Below, in pieces: positions 5,480 to 9,749 of a stretch of 9,749 nucleotides of DNA (its first letter is position 1; every line of letters begins with the position of its first letter). Where the stretch lies: the NCBI GenBank assembly GCA_902796115.1, contig CADBNX010000485.1, forward strand, positions 1 through 9,749, given 5' to 3'. The position numbers and the translations under genes are program-made. The notes under the pieces were generated by a model, which was given only the letters and a program-made list of their open reading frames with translations, ran no database searches and was not told where the DNA came from. This DNA comes from an uncultured Eubacteriales bacterium (lineage in GTDB: Bacteria; Bacillota; Clostridia; Christensenellales; Aristaeellaceae).

Positions 5480-7741
5480 ATGCATCAGAAGAACATACTT
5501 TCCATTGAAAAAATCAGGAGTATCCTGTGGCATACGGCATCCGCCGCGCTGATCGCGGCGGGGCAGACCCTGCTTGCGTCCTACGCGCTGCAGATCCAAA
5601 ACAGCACAGCCGTGATCCTCAGCTGCCTTGCCGCCTGTCTGTATCTGAGCGCGGCGGACTGTCTGCTGCACGGATGGAAGAAGCTTGCCGCACTGGCGCT
5701 GCCTTTTCTCGCGGCGGCAGCGGCCGCCGCGCTGCGTCTTCCCGCCGCCGTCAGCTGTGTACAGGCGGCGAAGGCCGCCCTGCTGCGGATGCGCGGCGCG
5801 GACGGAGGACTCCTGCTTTACCAGACCGAAGCGCTGTGTCTGCTAAGCGTTTTTCTTTCGATGCTTTCCTGTCTGTATACGCGCGATGCGGTCTTTCCCC
5901 TTACCGTGATCTGCGCGGCGATCTTTTGCATTCCCCCCTTCCTTGCCGCGCAGGAAAGCGAAATGCTCCCGTTTCTGATCCCGGTAACCGCCGGGACCCT
6001 GATCATCCTGTCCGGTCGGTCCGGAAAAAAACTGAGCGCCCTTCTTATCGCGGCCGTGCTTGCACTCAGCGCCTTCTTTGTCCTGCCGCGTGCGCTGCCT
6101 GTGCAGCCCGCACTTGAAAAGGCGGCCCGGACCCTGCGCGATTATTCGGAAGACTACCTGTCCTTCAACCGGGAGCGCACCGCTTTTTCCCTGATCACGA
6201 CGGGCTTTCAGCCGCTCGGAAACCGGCTGGGAGGCCCGGCCGAACCTTCCGGCACGCCCGTCATGGAGATTTCGGGTGAGGCACGGCAGAAGATATATCT
6301 GCGCGGCGCCGTCTACAGCACCTACACGGGCCTCACATGGATCGATACCCTGTCCGTAAGCCGAAGGCTGTTTGCCAATCCTTTTACAAGCGCTTTCCGC
6401 GACAGGATCTTTGACATGAACCGCGTGCAGGCGTCTCCCTCGCACGTACGGGTCCGCATGCTGCGCCATGACACCACGACCGTGTTTGTGCCCCAGCGCC
6501 TCCTGTCCTGGCGGGGGGAAGGCGAACGGATGGTGCCGTACTTCAACGAGGGAAGCGAACTCTTTATCACCCGTGAACTTGAACGCGGCGATGTGTACGA
6601 AGCGACGTATCTTCGCCTGGACCCGTCCGATCCCGAAACGGAACGCCTGATCGCGCAGGGAAAAGAAAAAAAGGACGACAGGGCCGGCGAACTGGAACCC
6701 TATACCGCGGTGCCTGAGCATATTCAGAGCGAGGTGCGCGCGCTGGCGGCGGAAATCACTTCCGGCATCACGGACCCTTATCGACGGGCACAGGCCATTC
6801 GCGACTGGCTGAGGGAAAACTGCGCTTACAGACTGGACGTGGAGGAGCCGCCCGAAAACACGGATTTTGCCGCCTATTTCCTGCTCTTTTCCCGCGAAGG
6901 ATACTGCACCTATTTCGCGACGGCCATGACGCTGCTCTGCAGGATCGCGGGCATCCCCGCGCGCTATGTGGCAGGCTACACCGCACAGACCGATGAAAAC
7001 GGACAATGCACCGTCACCGGAAAAAACGCACACGCCTGGACGGAGATCTACATGAACGGTTTCGGATGGATGACGCTGGACGCGACACCCGGCGACGGGG
7101 GCGATGCCGGCGAAAACGGCGGGGGAAACGACAGGCGGCAGGAATCGGACACGGCTCCGTCGCCCACTCCCTCTCCCACACCGACGCCGACCCCCTCCGC
7201 GCCGAACGAAGGCAGCGAAGCTGAAAACCCGGATGAGGACCCCGACCGGGAGCCGGAAGAAGCGGAAACAACGCCTACCCCGGAACCTGAAACGAACGTT
7301 TCCCCCGACCCATCCGCCCGCGATCGGCAAAACGCGGCTTCCTCTCTGCCGTTTTTTGCGATCCTGCTTGTTCTGCTCCTGCTCCTGCTCTTCCGAATCC
7401 GGCAAAGTGATCCGGAAAGACGGGCCCGGCGCCATCCGGAAAAAGCCGCGCTGATCCTGTACGCCGCGTCCGTCCGCGTCCTGCGCGCCGCGGGCCTTGA
7501 AAAAAGCGGTACGGAAACCTGGCTCGAATTCGGAAAACGGGCGGCCGCCGTGTTTCCGCAGATCCCGGAATCCCATTTTGAGGCGATCGCCGGTATGATC
7601 TACAGCCGAGGGCAGAAGGGCAGCGAACCGGACGCACGGAACCTGTACCGCAAGGCGTGTTCGGCAGTTCCCCGGAGAGCGAAGCTGCGCGCCGTACTCA
7701 CCCGCGTCTTCGATTTCAAACGGCCTTTTCTGGAACCCTGA
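5480..7741 (+). CDS. Polytopic TgpA-like transglutaminase
   Basis: Membrane protein of 753 residues with an extracytoplasmic transglutaminase-like domain, the usual third member of MoxR-DUF58 operons. About seven hydrophobic segments occupy residues 15-203. A soluble region follows, with the transglutaminase core at about 425-540: GYCTYFATAMTLL (nucleophile Cys476), KNAHAWTEIY (His518) and TLDATPGDG (Asp534), a complete catalytic triad. A Pro/Thr/acidic linker at about 556-620 with SPTPSPTPTPTP looks like a wall-spanning spacer. It leads to an eighth helix (about 623-638, a run of Leu) and a cytoplasmic tail of about 115 residues rich in Arg/Lys, at the place of the DUF4129 domain of relatives. 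The real activity (crosslinking, peptidase or other) and substrate are unknown. The ATG at 5480 has GGGAG five bases upstream. The operon ends at the terminator 7746-7793. Confidence 0.92.
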   Translation: MHQKNILSIEKIRSILWHTASAALIAAGQTLLASYALQIQNSTAVILSCLAACLYLSAADCLLHGWKKLAALALPFLAAAAAAALRLPAAVSCVQAAKAALLRMRGADGGLLLYQTEALCLLSVFLSMLSCLYTRDAVFPLTVICAAIFCIPPFLAAQESEMLPFLIPVTAGTLIILSGRSGKKLSALLIAAVLALSAFFVLPRALPVQPALEKAARTLRDYSEDYLSFNRERTAFSLITTGFQPLGNRLGGPAEPSGTPVMEISGEARQKIYLRGAVYSTYTGLTWIDTLSVSRRLFANPFTSAFRDRIFDMNRVQASPSHVRVRMLRHDTTTVFVPQRLLSWRGEGERMVPYFNEGSELFITRELERGDVYEATYLRLDPSDPETERLIAQGKEKKDDRAGELEPYTAVPEHIQSEVRALAAEITSGITDPYRRAQAIRDWLRENCAYRLDVEEPPENTDFAAYFLLFSREGYCTYFATAMTLLCRIAGIPARYVAGYTAQTDENGQCTVTGKNAHAWTEIYMNGFGWMTLDATPGDGGDAGENGGGNDRRQESDTAPSPTPSPTPTPTPSAPNEGSEAENPDEDPDREPEEAETTPTPEPETNVSPDPSARDRQNAASSLPFFAILLVLLLLLLFRIRQSDPERRARRHPEKAALILYAASVRVLRAAGLEKSGTETWLEFGKRAAAVFPQIPESHFEAIAGMIYSRGQKGSEPDARNLYRKACSAVPRRAKLRAVLTRVFDFKRPFLEP

Positions 7742-7745
7742 GACC

Positions 7746-7793
7746 AAAGAACCGGGCCCCATGTTTCACGTGAAACACAGGGCCCGGTTCTTT
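7746..7793. terminator. Bidirectional intrinsic terminator with parS as its loop
   Basis: AAAGAACCGGGCCC (7746-7759) and GGGCCCGGTTCTTT (7780-7793) are perfect 14-bp inverted repeats. The 20-base loop contains the perfect 16-base palindrome at 7762-7777, so after two mismatches the stem can extend for a further eight pairs. The stem is GC-rich at its top, and its A/T-rich base gives a run of T on either strand. It lies five bases after the transglutaminase stop and 20 bases from the stop of the opposing tex gene, so it probably ends transcription from both sides. The T-tract on the tex side is shorter and less pure. Confidence 0.85.
7762..7777. other. parS site 1 (ParB/Spo0J binding), in the terminator loop
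   Basis: TGTTTCACGTGAAACA is a perfect palindrome and an exact match to the Bacillus-type parS consensus TGTTNCACGTGAAACA. ParB/Spo0J loads there, spreads and recruits SMC for chromosome segregation. Such sites cluster around the origin in many Bacillota. No parA or parB gene lies in this window. Confidence 0.88.
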
Positions 7794-7795
7794 AT

Positions 7796-7811
7796 TGTTT
7801 CACGTGAAACA
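7796..7811. other. parS site 2 (ParB/Spo0J binding)
   Basis: This is a second exact copy of TGTTTCACGTGAAACA, with its centre 34 bases from that of site 1, about three helical turns. It begins two bases after the terminator arm and ends one base before the tex stop codon (7813-7815). The duplication in so small a gap argues against chance. Confidence 0.88.
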
Positions 7812-7812
7812 T

Positions 7813-9749
7813 TTATGCTTCCGGCGGGATCATCGTCAGTGAGATCCGCTTTCTTTTCATATCCGTCTCCAGGATCCAGACATCCACTACGTCCCCGTTT
7901 TTCACGGCTTCCGACGGATGACGGATATAGCTTCTGCTCATCCGGCTGATATGAACCAACCCGTCCTGATGAACGCCGATATCGACGAACGCGCCGAAAT
8001 CCACCACATTGCGCACGGTCCCCTTCAGTTTCATCCCGGGCTTCAGATCTTCCATGGACATCACGTCCCGCCGCAGCAGCGGCGCGGGGAGTTCGTCACG
8101 GGGATCACGGCCCGGCTTCTCCATTTCTTCCAGGATATCCTTCAGCGTCATTTCCCCGATCCCCGCTTCCGCGGCCAGGCGGGAAAAACCGTATGCCGCG
8201 GCCTTCTCCTTCAGCCCGGGACAGGCACCCCGTTTCAGATCCCCGTGCAGGACTGCGAGCACACCACGAGCCGCCTGATAGCTTTCGGGATGGACCGCGG
8301 TCGCGTCGAGCGGTTCCCGCGAATCGCGGACGCGCAGAAATCCCGCGCACTGCTCAAACGCTTTGGCGCCGAGCTTGGGCACCTTTTTCAGTTCGGCGCG
8401 TGAAGCGATTCCGTTTTCTTTCCGATATTTCACGATATTCGCGGCCAGCGCGGGACCGATGCCCGCCACATGGGAAAGCAGAGATGCGGACGCAGTGCCC
8501 ACCTCGACGCCTACGCTGTTGACGCATTTCTCCACCACGCCGCACAGGGCATGGCTGAGCGATTTTTCATTCATATCGTGCTGATACTGCCCTACCCCGA
8601 TGGATTTCGGATCGATCTTCACCAGCTCCGCAAGCGGATCCTGCATCCTGCGCGCGATCGATACCGCGCTGCGCAGGCTCACGTCATATTCCGGAAATTC
8701 TTCCGCGCCGAGCTTTGACGCCGAATATACGCTGGCGCCCGCTTCACTGACGATCATATAAGAGACCCCGGGCATCTGCGGAAGCAGGGAAACGATAAAC
8801 TGCTCGCTTTCCCGGGACGCCGTTCCGTTTCCGATCGCGATGGCGCTGATCCCGTACTTCTTCGCCCGGCCGATGATCCATTCCGCGGCTTTCCGTTTTC
8901 TTTCTTCCATCCCCGGCAGCGTAAAGTATCCGACGCCCGTATCGAGCACCGCGCCGTTTTCGTCGATCACCGCAAGCTTGCATCCCGTCCGGAAACCCGG
9001 ATCGACGCCCAGCGTGATTTTGCCGCGGATGGGCGGCTGCATCAGCAAATGATACAGATTGTCCGAAAATACCTGTATGGCCGCTTCTTCCGCGCGTTCC
9101 GTCATTTCATTCCGGATATCCCGCTCGAGGCTTGGACGCAGCAGTCTGTCCCAGGCATCGGCGCAGCTGAGGGAAATCTGTTCCGCCGAAGCGCCCGCAA
9201 TCCCCCACTTTTCCGTGATCAGGCGCAGGATCCTCTCCTCGTCCGCTTCAAAACCGACCTTCAGTTTTCCTTCCTTTTCCCCGCGGTTCATCGCAAGGAT
9301 GCGGTGTGTGGGCATCCGCAGCGGCTGGTCACGGTAATCCGCGTACATTTCATACACACCCGGCTCGTCATCCGCGGCTTTCACACGGATCACTCCGCTT
9401 TCACGGCACACCCGGCGCAGCCGGGCGCGCAGTTCGGCATCGTCGCTGATCCGTTCCGCGATGATGTCCCGCGCACCCGCAAGCGCGCTTTCTGGATCCG
9501 GGATCTCTTTCTCCGGATCGACGAACGGTTCGGCCAGTTCCCTGGGCGGCGTATTTTTCACGTTCAGGCACATGGCATCCGCGAGCTTTTCCAGTCCCCG
9601 TTCCCGTGCCGCCGATGCGCGGGTGCGCCGTTTGGGACGGTAGGGACGGTACAGATCCTCCAGTTCCGTCGCGCTGCCAGCGCTCCCGATTTTTGCCTTC
9701 AGTTCCCCGTCATCGATGCCGAGGCTCTCCAGAGACCGCAGGATTTCCG
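7813..9749 (-). CDS. tex: Tex, S1-domain RNA-binding protein (N-terminus beyond the window)
   Basis: Tex/YhgF-type protein that binds nucleic acid and is linked to transcription and RNA handling; its precise role varies between species. 644 residues are visible of an expected 720 or so; the frame stays open to the right edge, so the true start lies outside. An internal Met at 9573 is not the start, because the preceding codons give the conserved Tex segment LEDLYRPYRPKRRTRASAAR. Counting from the edge, the order is: the N-terminal helical region; the YqgF/RNase H-like domain from about 243, with TLGVDPGFRTGCKLAVID; the motif VGQYQHDMN at 385-393; a helix-hairpin-helix region at 422-474 with VAGIGPALAANIVKYR and VPKLGAKAFEQCAGFLR; and a C-terminal S1 domain at 569-640 with VRNVVDFGAFVDIGVHQDGLVH. 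It converges on the MoxR operon. Its stop codon is one base from parS site 2. No basic tail follows the S1 domain. Confidence 0.95.
   Translation of the reverse strand, partial: EILRSLESLGIDDGELKAKIGSAGSATELEDLYRPYRPKRRTRASAARERGLEKLADAMCLNVKNTPPRELAEPFVDPEKEIPDPESALAGARDIIAERISDDAELRARLRRVCRESGVIRVKAADDEPGVYEMYADYRDQPLRMPTHRILAMNRGEKEGKLKVGFEADEERILRLITEKWGIAGASAEQISLSCADAWDRLLRPSLERDIRNEMTERAEEAAIQVFSDNLYHLLMQPPIRGKITLGVDPGFRTGCKLAVIDENGAVLDTGVGYFTLPGMEERKRKAAEWIIGRAKKYGISAIAIGNGTASRESEQFIVSLLPQMPGVSYMIVSEAGASVYSASKLGAEEFPEYDVSLRSAVSIARRMQDPLAELVKIDPKSIGVGQYQHDMNEKSLSHALCGVVEKCVNSVGVEVGTASASLLSHVAGIGPALAANIVKYRKENGIASRAELKKVPKLGAKAFEQCAGFLRVRDSREPLDATAVHPESYQAARGVLAVLHGDLKRGACPGLKEKAAAYGFSRLAAEAGIGEMTLKDILEEMEKPGRDPRDELPAPLLRRDVMSMEDLKPGMKLKGTVRNVVDFGAFVDIGVHQDGLVHISRMSRSYIRHPSEAVKNGDVVDVWILETDMKRKRISLTMIPPEA

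Noticed and set aside
7137..7340. Tandem repeat or frameshift in the Pro/Thr-rich part of the transglutaminase gene
   Set aside because: The short S/T-P alternation is an irregular linker typical of wall-spanning spacers; the frame is intact on both sides and reaches the final helix and tail.
5843..7762. Long minus-strand frame of 639 codons opposite the transglutaminase gene
   Set aside because: It is a GC-rich shadow: its composition is dominated by Arg/Gly/His with no domain, while the plus frame has a full catalytic triad and membrane segments.
7761..7949. Plus-strand reading frame starting MFHVKH, 62 codons
   Set aside because: The opening residues are simply the translation of parS site 1 and the rest lies antisense to the end of tex. 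It has no ribosome binding site and starts inside the terminator.
9571..9573. Met codon as the start of a shorter tex
   Set aside because: The frame is open through to the window edge and the upstream codons encode conserved Tex sequence, so the gene is cut by the window.

Overview
This window looks like the chromosome of a high-GC member of the Bacillota, probably a gut or rumen Clostridia lineage. The grounds are the protein families, the strong GGAGGG-type ribosome binding sites, a dockerin/InlB-repeat surface protein and exact copies of the Bacillus-type parS sequence. This placement is inference; no rRNA or other taxonomic marker is present. Coding density is high, and there is no sign of a phage, transposon, CRISPR array or tRNA.

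Layout. From 1 to 3061 everything is on the minus strand. A 500-residue secreted protein carries two homologous N-terminal domains, two InlB-type repeats and a C-terminal type I dockerin (3061-1559). A promoter just after it (TTGCAA-16-TATAAT) starts a compact operon: pduL-type phosphate acyltransferase, queH epoxyqueuosine reductase, and deoD purine nucleoside phosphorylase, which leaves the window at base 1. The deoD start and ribosome binding site lie inside the end of queH (55-base overlap).

At 3062-3346 is a divergent control region with two near-consensus sigma-A-type promoters back to back: TTGACA-17-GATAAT for the dockerin gene and TTGAAA-17-TATGAT for the rightward operon. The rightward transcript has a leader of about 150 bases with a two-tier hairpin. 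From 3347 to 7741 on the plus strand runs a tightly packed operon of a MoxR AAA+ ATPase, a DUF58 membrane protein and a polytopic TgpA-like transglutaminase. In this common triad the ATPase is thought to act as a chaperone for the DUF58 protein, with the extracytoplasmic transglutaminase as the effector at the cell envelope.

The 71-base gap at 7742-7812 lies between convergent genes and is almost fully used. It holds a hairpin with 14-bp arms, probably a bidirectional terminator, and two perfect copies of parS (TGTTTCACGTGAAACA), the ParB/Spo0J binding site. One copy forms the loop of the terminator and the other directly follows it. This is the most striking feature of the window. From 7813 to the right edge, on the minus strand, is most of tex, an RNA-binding S1-domain protein that lacks only its N-terminus.
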